From: JBDHUW01 sp964642385
GTDB taxonomy: Bacteria; Patescibacteriota; Gracilibacteria; Absconditabacterales; Absconditicoccaceae
NCBI GenBank assembly: GCA_964642385.1
Contig: CAZXON010000005.1
Span: 1 to 64,000 of the forward strand
Length of the DNA: 64,000 nucleotides
Reading direction: 5' to 3'
In this document: positions 55,970-64,000 of the stretch, in pieces
Layout of the letters: each line of letters opens with the position of its first letter
How positions within the stretch are numbered: position 1 is the stretch's first letter
Notes under the pieces: generated by a model
Databases searched by the model: none
The model's input: only the letters and a program-made list of their open reading frames with translations
What the model was told of the DNA's origin: nothing
Program-made: the position numbers and the translations under genes

Positions 55970-56338
55970 TTAAATAACTTCTTCTGCTATCGTCGCAACA
56001 TCTTTGAAACCAACCTCTCTTAGCTCTCTTGCAACAGGTCCAAAAATTCTTTTTCAAATTGGTCCGTTATCTTTGTCTACGAGTGCAACTGCGTTGTCGT
56101 TAAATCTAAGCAACGATCAGTCTTTTCTCGTTACTCATTTTTTGGTTCTCACGATTACTGCTTTTGCAACATCTCCTTTTTTGAAAGAGGAAGCTGGAGT
56201 AACAGATTTGATAGCAATAACAACCTTATCTCAAATTGTTCCTTTCTTTCCTGAAGAACCCTTCAAGATAGAAATCACTTTCCCTGTTTTGGCTCCTGTG
56301 TTATCCGCGATAATAACTTCCGATTCTGTTTGTAACAT
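55970..56338 (-). CDS. rplN: 50S ribosomal protein L14 (uL14)
   Basis: 122 residues. MLQTESEVIIADNTGAKTGK (family: MIQ..T.L.VADNSGA), GDVAKAVIVRTKKGVTRKDG (G.V.KAVIVRTK...R..DGS), RFNDNAVALVDKDN (F..NA.VL), IFGPVARELREVGFKDVATI (IFGPV..ELR...F.KI.SLA). UGA in the TIGDKV and KKGVT/KDGS blocks. Confidence 0.97.
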
Positions 56339-56370
56339 TGTATGTTTCCAAAGAATATATAAATATTGTT

Positions 56371-56637
56371 TTAGATAGTGGCTACTTGTACCACCTCAAC
56401 TAACGCCCATCTTTTTGTTTTGCTAGTAGGGTTAGCTAGTCTAATTTTTACTGTGTCACCAATATGAGCACTATTTGTCTCATCATGTGCGTAGTATTTT
56501 ACCTTTACGGTGTATCTTTTTCTATACAAAGGATGTTGCTTTACTGATTTAACCTCAACAACGATAGTTTTATCCATCTTGTCGCTAACTACAGCTCCAA
56601 CAAGCTCTTTGATGTTCTTTCAACCAAAAACCGCCAT
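56371..56637 (-). CDS. rpsQ: 30S ribosomal protein S17 (uS17)
   Basis: 88 residues, OB fold. MAVFGGKNIKELVGAVVSDK (one Gly from UGA; family: ....G.V.SDKM.KT), DKTIVVEVKSVKQHPLYRKR, YYAHDETNSAHIGDTVKIRL (AHDE.N.C..GD.V.I.E.RP), TSKTKRWALVEVVQ. Its ATG overlaps the rpmC stop by one base (TAATG). Confidence 0.95.
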
Positions 56638-56846
56638 TATTTACTATTTGATTTAGAAGTTAAAGCCGTATTTATCTGTGCTATTTGTTTCCTTAATACA
56701 GATATTTGATGAGTTTCTTTCAGAGATTTTAGAGCATTTTTCATACGAAGCTCAAAGAGTTGTTTTTTGAGATCACGACGAAGGGCCACCAATTCTTTGG
56801 CTCATCTACCAGTTAAATCTTGAAATGTGATTTTTTCAACCGCCAT
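56637..56846 (-). CDS. rpmC: 50S ribosomal protein L29 (uL29)
   Basis: 69 residues. FQDLTGRGAKELVALRRDLK, QLFELRMKNALKSLKETHQI (family: L...LFNLRFQ.A.GQLEN...I..VR), ISVLRKQIAQINTAL. UGA in GRGAKE. Its TAA shares a base with the rpsQ ATG. Confidence 0.92.
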
Positions 56847-56876
56847 GCGAGTGTAATAAACATATATAAAGTGTAA

Positions 56877-57299
56877 TTAGTTCACTTGTCCTTTTTCTAC
56901 CACTTTTGTTTTCATAGGAAGCTTGAATCCAGCACTTCTGAATGCTTCTTTTGCAATCTTTTCGTCAAGACCACTTACTTCAAATATAACTGCTCCTTTC
57001 TTGATCCTAGCCGTATAGATATGTACGTCACCTTTTCCAGTACCCATCGGCATCTCCAATCCTTTTTTGGTTTGTGGAACATCTGGGAACACTCTAAGCC
57101 ACATTTTTCCTACCTTTCTGGTATGTCTAACGATAACTTTTCTGGCTGCTTCCAGTTGTCTATTTGTAACGTAAGAACTCGTAGTGGCTTTGATACCATA
57201 TTCACCGAAAACTACTTGATTTCCTCTAGTAGCAGGACCAGTGATTCTACTTCTCATTTGCTTACGATATTTCCATCTTTTTGGTGTCAATAACGACAT
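56877..57299 (-). CDS. rplP: 50S ribosomal protein L16 (uL16)
   Basis: 140 residues. SLLTPKRWKYRKQMRSRITG, VVFGEYGIKATTSSYVTNRQ, EAARKVIVRHTRKVGKMWLR, VFPDVPQTKKGLEMPMGTGK (family: P..PVT.KP.E.RMGKGKG), GDVHIYTARIKKGAVIFEV. No UGA. Order rpsC-rplP-rpmC-rpsQ as usual. Confidence 0.97.
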   Translation of the reverse strand: MSLLTPKRWKYRKQMRSRITGPATRGNQVVFGEYGIKATTSSYVTNRQLEAARKVIVRHTRKVGKMWLRVFPDVPQTKKGLEMPMGTGKGDVHIYTARIKKGAVIFEVSGLDEKIAKEAFRSAGFKLPMKTKVVEKGQVN

Positions 57300-57342
57300 G
57301 GATTACAATAATTAATATGATTAAAATACATTTCTAATAGAA

Positions 57343-58107
57343 TTAATTTTCAACTTTTTTTGCATTTACTGGTTTCCTAACAGGAGCAGGTCTTGCAGGA
57401 GCTGGTTGCGCAGGAGAAACCTTTTCCATTGCTTTCTTTTTTGCTTCAGCGTTGTCAAGTTTAGCCGCTCATCCTTTTGTCATGAAGTCTCCTCTAGAAA
57501 TCCATACTTTTACACCAAGGATTCCATATTTGGTAAGAGCTGTAGTAGCGCAGTAATCAATATCAGATCTCAATGTTTGAAGAGAAATTCTTCCTTGAGA
57601 AAACTTTTCACTTCTTGAAAGGTCTACTCATCCAAGTCTTCCCGATACTTGTACTTTGATACCAGTTGCTCACTTTTCCATAACTTTTTGAATGAGTGTT
57701 TTTGCAACTCTTCTAAACGGCAAACGAGCTTCAAGTTGTTGAGCAGCGAACTCAGCCATTATCTTAGCAGAAAGTTCTGGGAGTCTAACGTCTTTCAACA
57801 CAACCTTGAACTCCCCTCCAAACTTTTTTTCTAGTTTTTTTTGGAATTCTTCTAGCTTCTTACCTTCTTTTCCTAAGATAAGAGCAGGTTTAGCAGTAAA
57901 GACAATTATTTCAGTTTCTTTTTCTGTCTTTCTAATAACAAGCTTTGCAATACCAGTTCTTTTGTAGGTTTCATCTACAAATTTTCTAATTTGCATATCT
58001 TGTACAAAAAACTCTGCAGCTTGGCGTTTTGTTTTGCCATACCATTCTGAAGATCGTGATCTTGTTACCCCAACTCTCAGTCCTCTTGGGTCTGCCTTTT
58101 GTCACAT
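57343..58107 (-). CDS. rpsC: 30S ribosomal protein S3 (uS3)
   Basis: 254 residues. Start codon then UGA: MGQKADPRGLRVGVTRS (family: MGQKV.P.GFRLG). KH domain: IIVFTAKPALILGKEGKKLE (G..G..IGRKG..I). C-terminal SGRLGGVDLSRSEKFSQGRI (GRLGGAE.AR.E....G..P), TLRSDIDYCATTALTKYGIL and VWISRGDF. A tail of about 35 residues (PAQPAPARPAPVRKPVNA) is Pro/Ala/Lys-rich. UGA four or more times. Confidence 0.96.
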
Positions 58108-58115
58108 AAATTATA

Positions 58116-58454
58116 CTATTTAGTATCTAAAATAACTTTTACAAATGATCTATGTTTTTCATATGGATGCATCCTAGATCTTGATGCAAATCTCATTCTT
58201 TTGATCTTTGTTCACCTTCAAATAAGAATATGTTGGATGTACAAAGACGATGGATCCTTTCCCAAAACATTTACAGCATTTGCTTGTGCAGATTTTATAA
58301 CCTTCCAAAGCATTTTTGCAGCAGCTTTTGGCGTATTTTCCAATATAATGAGAGCATCATCTACTTTTTTGCCAGCAACGAGTTTTGCCAAAAGTTGCAT
58401 CTTTTTGTATGATGTAAGGGCATATTTCAACGTCGCACTAAGACTTTTTTGCAT
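58116..58454 (-). CDS. rplV: 50S ribosomal protein L22 (uL22)
   Basis: 112 residues, lines the exit tunnel. MQKSLSATLKYALTSYKKMQ, LAKLVAGKKVDDALIILENT, KAAAKMLWKVIKSAQANAVN (family: A....KVL.SA.ANA.N), then HILIGRGTKIKRMRFASRSR (two UGA; usually GP..KR...RA.GRA). The last part MHPYEKHRSFVKVILDTK matches the H..I.V. ending. Confidence 0.93.
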
Positions 58455-58485
58455 TGTGTTCAACAAGAATAATAGTTAAAATGTT

Positions 58486-58743
58486 CTAGAATGGATGTCA
58501 CTTGAATGTTCTTGTAGGAACAAACTCTCCCAATCTATGTCCAATCATTTCTTCATTGATATAAAGACTCGCGAATTGCCTACCATTGTGCACAGCGAAG
58601 GTAAAACCAACCATCTCTGGACTAATTTGGCATGCTCTATCTCGAACCTTTATTACCTTTTTATCTCCAGTTGCCGTCATAGCAGCGACTTTTTTAAGAA
58701 GCCTCTCGTTGACATAGAATCATTTTTTGAGCGATCTCGTCAT
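58486..58743 (-). CDS. rpsS: 30S ribosomal protein S19 (uS19)
   Basis: 85 residues. MTRSLKKGFYVNERLLKKVA (UGA Gly; family: MPRS.KKGPFV...L), ISPEMVGFTFAVHNGRQFAS (I.PEM.G.T..VHNG..), INEEMIGHRLGEFVPTRTFK then G from UGA and HPF (family: EMVGHKLGEFA.TR.F.GH). Complete. Confidence 0.96.
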
Positions 58744-58776
58744 GAATAACAGATTTTGATGAATAAATAATATATA

Positions 58777-59622
58777 TTAATTTTTTGTCCTTCTTGATAC
58801 TATAAACTTCGTTGACCACTTTTTAGACTTTCTTGTCTTTTTTCCAGCTGGAACCGGTCTACCATTGAACGCTTTAGGGAATTTCAAACCAATTTCTGAA
58901 TGTCCTTCAGCACCACCGTGCGGATGATCTACTGGGTTCATTGATTTACCAAGCACATTTGGTTTGCGACCTAACCGTCTTTGTCTACCTGCTTTACCAA
59001 CCACGATGTTTTTGTGATCTTCATTTCCAAGCTGACCGATAGTTGCGAAGCATTTTTCATCAAACTTTCTCACTTCACCTGAAGGCAATTTAACAAACAC
59101 AACACGCAACGCCTCATCTTTACCTGTAACAGTTCAGAACGATCCTGCGGATTTGATTGTTTTCCCTTTAGAGTTTGGGGTGAATTCAAGATTGAATATG
59201 CTGAATCCTTCTGGGATATCCTTGAGTTGTTTTCTGTTTCCAGCAGTCAAAATAGCTTGTTCACCTGACATAATAGGATCGCCAACTTTCAATCACTTCC
59301 ATGCGAGAACATATCTTTTTTCCCCATCTGCATAAGAAACGAGAGCTATCCTAGCGGTTCTATTTGGATCATATTCAATAGAAACAACTTTTGCAGGAAT
59401 GTTTACCTTGTCATACCCTCTGAAATCGATGATACGATATAGTCTTTTGTGACCACCTCACATCCATCTTGATGTTGTTCTTCCATACTGGTTTCTTCCT
59501 CCAGAGCTTTTTAGTGGAGAAGTAAGACTCTTTTCTGGAGTTTTTGTGGTGATATTAGAGAAGTCATATCAGACCATAGCACGTCTCGAAGGTGTATACG
59601 GCTTATATTTTTTAACTGCCAT
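58777..59622 (-). CDS. rplB: 50S ribosomal protein L2 (uL2)
   Basis: 281 residues, peptidyl-transferase centre protein. MAVKKYKPYTPSRRAMVGYD, SSGGRNQYGRTTSRWMGGGH (family: GGRN..G.IT.RH.GGGHK), YRIIDFRGYDKVNIPAKVVS, EYDPNRTARIALVSYADGEK, GQEAIL-type segment, MNPVDHPHGGAEGHSEIGLK (L2 signature N.VDHP.GGGEG). UGA several times. It lies between rplW and rpsS as usual. Confidence 0.97.
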
Positions 59623-59689
59623 TTGTTATACAAATAAGAATTAAGAAGTAAGATATATTTTAGACCGAAGTCATTATGCTAAGCATCAA

Positions 59690-60049
59690 TTACACATCCA
59701 ATACTGGTAGTTTTTTGCCAGCCTCAACCGTAACAATAGCTTTTTTGTAAGCTCTTCTCACGAGTTTCCTGTTTGCTCTTCCTTTTATTTTTACCCAAGA
59801 AAGATTAACAGCCACTGGTTTAACACCATATATTGCAAGGATTGATTGCTTTACATCATTTTTGTTTGCATCAGAGTGTACTTTGAAAAAATATTTTTTT
59901 TCACCTTTTTTTTCATCAACATCTCCTCCTGCATACGCTTTTTCTGTTAGAACCGGAGCAAGGATAATACTATAAGGACTAAGATCCGCCAACGCTTTTG
60001 TTGAAACAGATTTTTTTGCTCTTTGTCTTAGGATATCAATATACGCCAT
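59690..60049 (-). CDS. rplW: 50S ribosomal protein L23 (uL23)
   Basis: 119 residues, tunnel exit and SRP docking site. SIILAPVLTEKAYAGGDVDE (family: I...P..TEK.......), YFFKVHSDANKNDVKQSILA (F.V...A.K..IK.AVE..F), AIYGVKPVAVNLSWVKIKGR (V.V..VNT). Slightly longer N-terminus than usual. Start chosen at MAYIDILRQRAKK; an upstream ATG in frame lies 19 codons earlier and is unlikely. Confidence 0.92.
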   Translation of the reverse strand: MAYIDILRQRAKKSVSTKALADLSPYSIILAPVLTEKAYAGGDVDEKKGEKKYFFKVHSDANKNDVKQSILAIYGVKPVAVNLSWVKIKGRANRKLVRRAYKKAIVTVEAGKKLPVLDV

Positions 60050-60086
60050 AGCGATAAGTACATGCACAAAATAAATATATAATTTT

Positions 60087-60734
60087 TTAGTTATCTGATC
60101 ATTCAAATAGAGTGTTCCATTTGTCTAACGATCCAACACTTACTAGAACTTTTTCGTAATGAAGAAGATCTACTGGATTTACGTATGACGCAAGGATTGT
60201 TTTTACTGTTGGGATATTTGCAAGTGATTTCTCGAGAGCTTGATTTTTCTCAGGGATCACAACCAATACTTTTTTCCCTCATAGACCTACATTTTGGAGC
60301 ATAACAAGAGCATCTTTTGTTTTGATAGCATCAAGTGCGTTGTCTACCAATCAAATAAGTTGTTCGTTTTTTGCCTTGAGAGTCAACAAACCAGCAAGCG
60401 CCAATTTTTTCATTTTCTTTGGCATAGCTTTTGTATGGTTTATTTCGTTTGTAGGACCGAAAGCAACTCATCCATGCTTCCTGATAGGAGAACGTGAAGA
60501 ACCAACTCTAGCATTTCCTGTACCTTTTTGTTTGTACAGTTTTCTACCAGAGCCCGCTACCTCAGCTCTCGTTTTGGTGTGAGCATATGGAATACGAGCA
60601 TTTGCTTGTTGCAAAACGTAGAACTCATGAATCAATCATTCGTTAATATTTCCATCAGCGAAAATATTTTCGTTTAATTGTTTCGTTTCTACAGCTTTTC
60701 CTTGTGTGTCGTGTATTATGATAGAATAACTCAT
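60087..60734 (-). CDS. rplD: 50S ribosomal protein L4 (uL4)
   Basis: 215 residues. QANARIPYAHTKTRAEVAGS, GRKLYKQKGTGNARVGSSRS (family: G.GKKP.RQKGTGRAR.GS.R.P), IRKHGGVAFGP (UGA; GG..FGP.PR), MPKKMKKLALAGLLTLKAKN. UGA read as Gly at NEGLIHE, HGG, IGLVD, LGGKK. In E. coli L4 regulates the S10 operon by attenuation; no such leader is visible upstream of rpsJ. Confidence 0.95.
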
Positions 60735-60764
60735 CTATAATTATGATAACAAAATAACATAAAT

Positions 60765-61370
60765 CTACCCAACGTATAATGATATGTAGCCATTGTATGC
60801 GCCTGGTATTGGACCTTTTATTGCAACGAATGGAACTCATTGAAGTACCATAGTTTCAACGATTGGTCTTTTGTGAAGAGTAACAGTTTCGTTACCCATA
60901 TGACCAGCATGTGGATGTCCTTTTTGTACACGTCTAGGTTTTCTATTTCACAATCAACCAATATGTCTGTGGAATTTAGAACCATGTGTTTTTGGACCAC
61001 CTTTTAGTCCAAATCTCCTAATAGCACCTTGATATCCTTTTCCTTTTGAGACACCAGTAAGTGCAACTTCCGTAACACCTTCTAGAACCTCAGTAGAGAG
61101 CACACTTCAAGCAGGATACATGCTTTGAAAGGTTTCGTCATGTGGGAACTCTTTAAGTAAACCGTATGATATTTTTTGACCCTTTTCTTTGTTTGATTCT
61201 TTTTTTCAAACTCACAAAATAGCAGCGTTGTAGCCGTCTTTTTCAAGGGTTTTATATCTAACAACTTCTTGAGGAACGATCTCCAAAAGCGTTACCGCTG
61301 TATGGTGGCCATCCAATCGAAGCTTGGTCATTTCTTTTTTTCTGACTATGAGTCATTTTGTCGTTTTCAT
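60765..61370 (-). CDS. rplC: 50S ribosomal protein L3 (uL3)
   Basis: 201 residues. MKTTKGLIVRKKEMTKLRLD (UGA; L3 start .G.KLGMT..F), VTEVALTGVSKGKGYQGAIR (family: V.V.G.SKGKGFQG...R), RFGLKGGPKTHGSKFHRHIG (G..THGS...HR..GS.G), PRRVQKGHPHAGHMGNETVT (..V.KGKKM.GH.G). Six or more UGA codons as Gly, including the HIGGLGNRKP block. Confidence 0.95.
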
Positions 61371-61403
61371 GACAATCAAGTTGCTTAATGGGTATATAAA
61401 GAT

Positions 61404-61724
61404 TTAGAACACTTTTACCTCCACTGAAACCCCAACAGGAATTGAGAGATTTTGTAAGTATTCTATAGTTTTGGGTCCAGTTTCAACAACATCGATCAAT
61501 CTCGCATATGTAGATCTCTCAAATTGTTCTCTAGCGTTTTTGTAAACAAAGTTTGCTCTAAGAACCGTATACAATTTCCTTTGTTTTGGCAATGGAATAG
61601 GTCCTTTCATAGTAGCTCACGACTTTACAAGAAGTCCAACAATTTTACTTGTTGAAGTTTCGAGCATTTTTACATCGTAGCTCTTTAGCTTTATCCTTAA
61701 CTTAGGTGATGTCGTATCAGCCAT
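61404..61724 (-). CDS. rpsJ: 30S ribosomal protein S10 (uS10)
   Basis: 106 residues. LRIKLKSYDVKMLETSTSKI (family: .IRI.LK.YD...LD....I), KSGATMKGPIPLPKQRKLYT (one Gly UGA; T.A...GP.PLPT), FERSTYARLIDVVETGPKTI (F.MR.HKR.IDI...T..T). First r-protein of the S10 cluster after tuf. Also NusB partner in antitermination. Confidence 0.97.
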
Positions 61725-61834
61725 ATGTGTATGAGTCTGGGCAAAATAAATAATGCATAGTGTGAAGACCGGTTCTCTTGTGAAAAACCAGTCCTCAAAC
61801 TAGGTTATCGTTCTAGTAATTTTTTGTCTTCTAA

Positions 61835-63007
61835 TTAGTCAAGAATTTTGATGATTGATCCAGCGCCAACAGTTCTTCCACCCTCACGGATAGCAAACTT
61901 TTGACCGTCTTCAATTGCAACCTTGTAGATAAGTTCAACTGTAATAGCAGCATTATCACCAGGCATAATCATCTCTCTTCCTTCCATTGATACTTCTCCA
62001 GTTACATCTGTTGTTCCCAAGAAAAATTGAGGTTTGTATCCAGTCATAAATGGAGTATGTCTTCCTCCTTCTTCTTTTTTCAATACATATATTTGTGCTT
62101 CAAATTTCTTGTGTGGTTTAACAGTACCTGGTTTAGCAAGAACTTGTCCTCTTTCTACTTGATCTTTTTCAACACCTCTCACCAAAAGTCCAACGTTCAT
62201 ACCAGCTTCTGCTGTAGGATGTTGTTTGTGGAACATTTCTATTCCTGTAACTACTGTTGCAGTAGGATCATCTGAAAGTCCAACTATTTCAACTGCTTCA
62301 TTCATGTTAACAACACCTCTTTCAATTCTACCTGTAAGAACTGTTCATCTTCCTTTGATAGAAAATACATCTTCAATAGGCATCATAAAAGGTTTTTCAG
62401 TTTCTCTAGCTGGGTTTGGAATATATGTGTCAAGAGCGTTAAGAAGTTCCCAAATTGATTTTGCGTCACCTTCTGCGTCAGTTGGATTTTCTACCGCTTT
62501 GAGCGCAGATCATCTAATGATAGGAGTGTTAGCTCCATCAAAACCATTTGCAGTAAGAAGATCTCTTACTTCTTCTTCTACTAGATCGATCATATCCGCA
62601 TCGTCTACCATATCACATTTGTTTAGGTATACGAGGATATAAGGTACATTAACTTGTTTTGCAAGAAGAACGTGCTCTTTTGTTTGAGGCATTGGTCCAT
62701 CTGTAGCAGCAACTACAAGTATAGCACCATCCATCTGTGCAGCACCAATAATCATGTTTTTAACATAATCGGCATGCCCTGGACAGTCTATATGAGCGTA
62801 ATGTCTAGTATCAGTTTCATATTCAACGTGTCTCGTATTGATAGTAATACCTCTTGCCTTTTCTTCTGGAGCGTTGTCGATGTCGGCATACTTTTGCACT
62901 TGTGCAAAACCCTTTGTAGCAGCTACTGTAGTAATAGCAGCAGTCAATGTTGTTTTCCCATGATCAACGTGACCAATCGTCCCTACATTAACGTGAATTT
63001 TTGACAT
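61835..63007 (-). CDS. tuf: Elongation factor Tu
   Basis: 390-residue GTPase that brings aminoacyl-tRNA to the ribosome. P-loop GHVDHGKTT, switch I ARGITINTRHVEYET, DCPGHADYVKNM, NKCDMVDD, then PIIRGSALKAVEN and IKGRGTVLTGRIERG, whose glycines after IIR and after KGR are UGA. These are the only two UGA codons in the gene, against 16 in gatA: highly expressed genes use UGA less. Start at MSKIHVNVG. It comes after three tRNAs and before rpsJ. Confidence 0.98.
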
Positions 63008-63046
63008 AATGATATATAATAAAGAATAAATAATTGCATAGTGTGG

Positions 63047-63120
63047 TGGGCATAGATGGACTTGAACCATCGACCCCGTCCTTATCAGAGACGTGCTCTA
63101 ACCAACTGAGCTACATGCCC
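63047..63120 (-). tRNA. tRNA-Ile (GAU)
   Basis: Acceptor GGGCATG/TATGCCC, D stem GCTC/GAGC, anticodon loop CTGATAA giving GAU, T arm GATGG-TTCAAGT-CCATC. 40 bp upstream of tuf on the same strand. Confidence 0.94.
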
Positions 63121-63141
63121 ACGGGCTTATAAGTAATCTGG

Positions 63142-63215
63142 TCGGGGATGCGGGACTCGAACTCGCGGCCTCTTGGTCCCAAACCAAGCGCTCTAGCCAT
63201 CTGAGCTAATCCCCG
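63142..63215 (-). tRNA. tRNA-Pro (UGG)
   Basis: Acceptor CGGGGAT/ATCCCCG, anticodon stem CTTGG/CCAAG with loop TTTGGGA giving UGG, T arm GCGAG-TTCGAGT-CCCGC. Second of the three tRNAs. Confidence 0.94.
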
Positions 63216-63243
63216 ATAGTAGTTCATGTTTTGTAATGGGTGG

Positions 63244-63315
63244 TGCCAGGGAGAAGAATCGAACTTCCGACACAGGGCTTTTCAGGCCCCTGCTCTACCA
63301 CTGAGCTACCCTGGC
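63244..63315 (-). tRNA. tRNA-Phe (GAA)
   Basis: Acceptor GCCAGGG/CCCTGGC, D stem GCTC/GAGC, anticodon loop CTGAAAA giving GAA. First gene of the tRNA-tuf-S10 cluster; a TATAAT box lies 10 bp upstream of its 5' end. Confidence 0.94.
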
Positions 63316-63324
63316 ATGGTATAC

Positions 63325-63330
63325 ATTATA
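63325..63330 (-). promoter_or_regulatory. -10 box just before tRNA-Phe
   Basis: TATAAT on the minus strand, ten bases upstream of the tRNA 5' end. No good -35 at 16-17 bp. Possible second promoter besides the one at 63557. Confidence 0.45.
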
Positions 63331-63857
63331 CTGCAGGCGTCTAGGTAGATTTGGTATATAATAGACCTCTGCGAACGGTTTCTTTCCCAAATTCTTTTTT
63401 TCTTAATTCAGACGAAAAAAAAGTTGCACATAATTATAGGCAGTGAACATCGACAAAGGATGTTTTTACACTAGTATATGTACTGGCTTACTAATTGGTG
63501 TTTTATGAGTTTTTTGTTTTTGCTATGTGTCAAATATTTTAGACTGTGTAAGGTATATCGTAAGGATTGGCAGACCGATTGCAAGAGAAAATTAATCGAA
63601 AGTTAGACAAAAGTAGACAGGCGAATATAGATAGGAAAATTTCAATTATATATTAGTTGTATATGTGCTTTTGAAAAGTAAGGGAAAAGGCGATAAGAAC
63701 AAAGAGATGGTAGGTAAAACATATCATCAAATAGATTTATAAGGTGAAAACTTACAAATGGTACCAAAATTCTTTGAATGTGGGAGCAAAAAATTTCCCC
63801 TGTATTTTTTTTTTCTTTTTATTACATTTAAGATGTTTATTTTTCTTATTTTTACAA
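63331..63857. other. Intergenic region upstream of tRNA-Phe
   Basis: About 530 bp without a supported gene. It holds the promoters at 63325 and 63557 and an AT-rich, leader-like stretch between them. The part from 63600 on precedes the divergent gene at 63858. Confidence 0.5.
63557..63584 (-). promoter_or_regulatory. Promoter of the tRNA-tuf-S10 cluster
   Basis: Minus strand: TCTCTTGCAAT with -35 TTGCAA (63579-63584), 16-bp spacer, -10 TACGAT (63557-63562). Shares the extended -35 with the rRNA and tRNA-Arg promoters. Confidence 0.65.
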
Positions 63858-64000
63858 ATGGAAGACGAAACTGGGTTGCAAACCAAAGTCTTGTGATTGA
63901 TTTGTACCGTGTTTGTGGTCATAGCGGTAAGCTATGGCGTTTCAGTTATTTCAGATAGCAAAAGCAATGCGAGCAACATGAATTCATCATCTTGAGTGGT
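63858..64000 (+). CDS. N-terminal part of an exported or membrane protein (runs off the window)
   Basis: MEDETGLQTKVLGLICTVFV, then VIAVSYGVSVISDSKSNASN: a short N-terminus, one hydrophobic helix, then a hydrophilic Ser/Asn part. Two UGA codons, one within the helix. The frame is open to the window end. Divergent from the tRNA-tuf cluster. Confidence 0.55.

Overview
This window comes from a small-genome, AT-rich bacterium that reads UGA as glycine (genetic code 25). That points to Absconditabacteria (SR1) or Gracilibacteria within the Candidate Phyla Radiation; the sequence read by eye does not decide between them. The evidence is direct. In almost every gene an in-frame TGA falls where the family has an invariant glycine: S12 (DLP-G-VKYH), EF-Tu (PIIR-G-SALKA), S3 (start codon then TGA, giving MGQK), S9 (GGTA-G-QA), the amidase signature of GatA, the lipobox LA-G-C of a lipoprotein and the KKK-G-FTLTE cleavage site of a prepilin. 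Only TAA and TAG end genes. Under the standard code most genes here break into fragments. The coordinates given here are reconstructions with UGA = Gly.

Layout. (1) 46-6809, minus strand: tRNA-Arg, tRNA-Glu, infC-rpmI-rplT, tRNA-Leu, a small bS21-like gene, rplU-infA-rpmJ-rpsM-rpsK-rpsD-rpoA-rplQ-rplM-rpsI. (2) 7.1-12.1 kb: cell-surface genes: a secreted protein with a 15-bp tandem repeat (ITTGN pentapeptides, containing an assembly gap), a WxL-like secreted protein convergent with a membrane-anchored DUF916-like partner, and a bactofilin-like membrane protein. (3) 12.5-18.9 kb, minus: a type IV pilus operon (two membrane-anchored assembly proteins, pilB, pilC and one more exported protein). 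(4) 19-27.6 kb: recX, an RsmF-type methyltransferase, a prepilin, clpP, an unusual RNase HI, a PrsW protease, a flavoprotein and a glycosyltransferase remnant. (5) 27.6-32.4 kb: rRNA genes on the minus strand in the order 23S-5S-16S. (6) 32.7-45.5 kb: a 930-residue lipoprotein fused to a DsbA domain, a GT4 glycosyltransferase, two VirB2/TrbC-like membrane proteins, a structured RNA candidate, a MurF-like ligase, gatA, a rhomboid protease and tRNA-Lys. (7) 45.7-48.8 kb, minus: rpsL-rpsG-two small basic ORFs-rplS-rplY-rpmB. (8) 49.1-50.7 kb: a broken pilin gene and a methyltransferase cut by a second gap. (9) 50.7-63.3 kb, minus: tRNA-Phe, tRNA-Pro, tRNA-Ile, tuf, then the S10/spc cluster through secY, with rpmD (L30) missing.

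How it fits together. Most of the translation machinery of the cell is here, in three minus-strand clusters plus the rRNAs. All four transcription units start from the same kind of promoter, TCTCTTGNAAT followed by a 16-bp spacer and a TATNNT box. The 16S 3' tail lacks the CCUCC anti-Shine-Dalgarno, gene starts lack SD motifs, and at least one promoter sits so close to its ATG that the mRNA should be leaderless. The rest of the window is dominated by exported proteins (pili, WxL/DUF916, lipoprotein-DsbA, VirB2-like, rhomboid, PrsW), as expected for a host-attached, metabolically reduced cell. No CRISPR array, intact IS element or phage module was seen.
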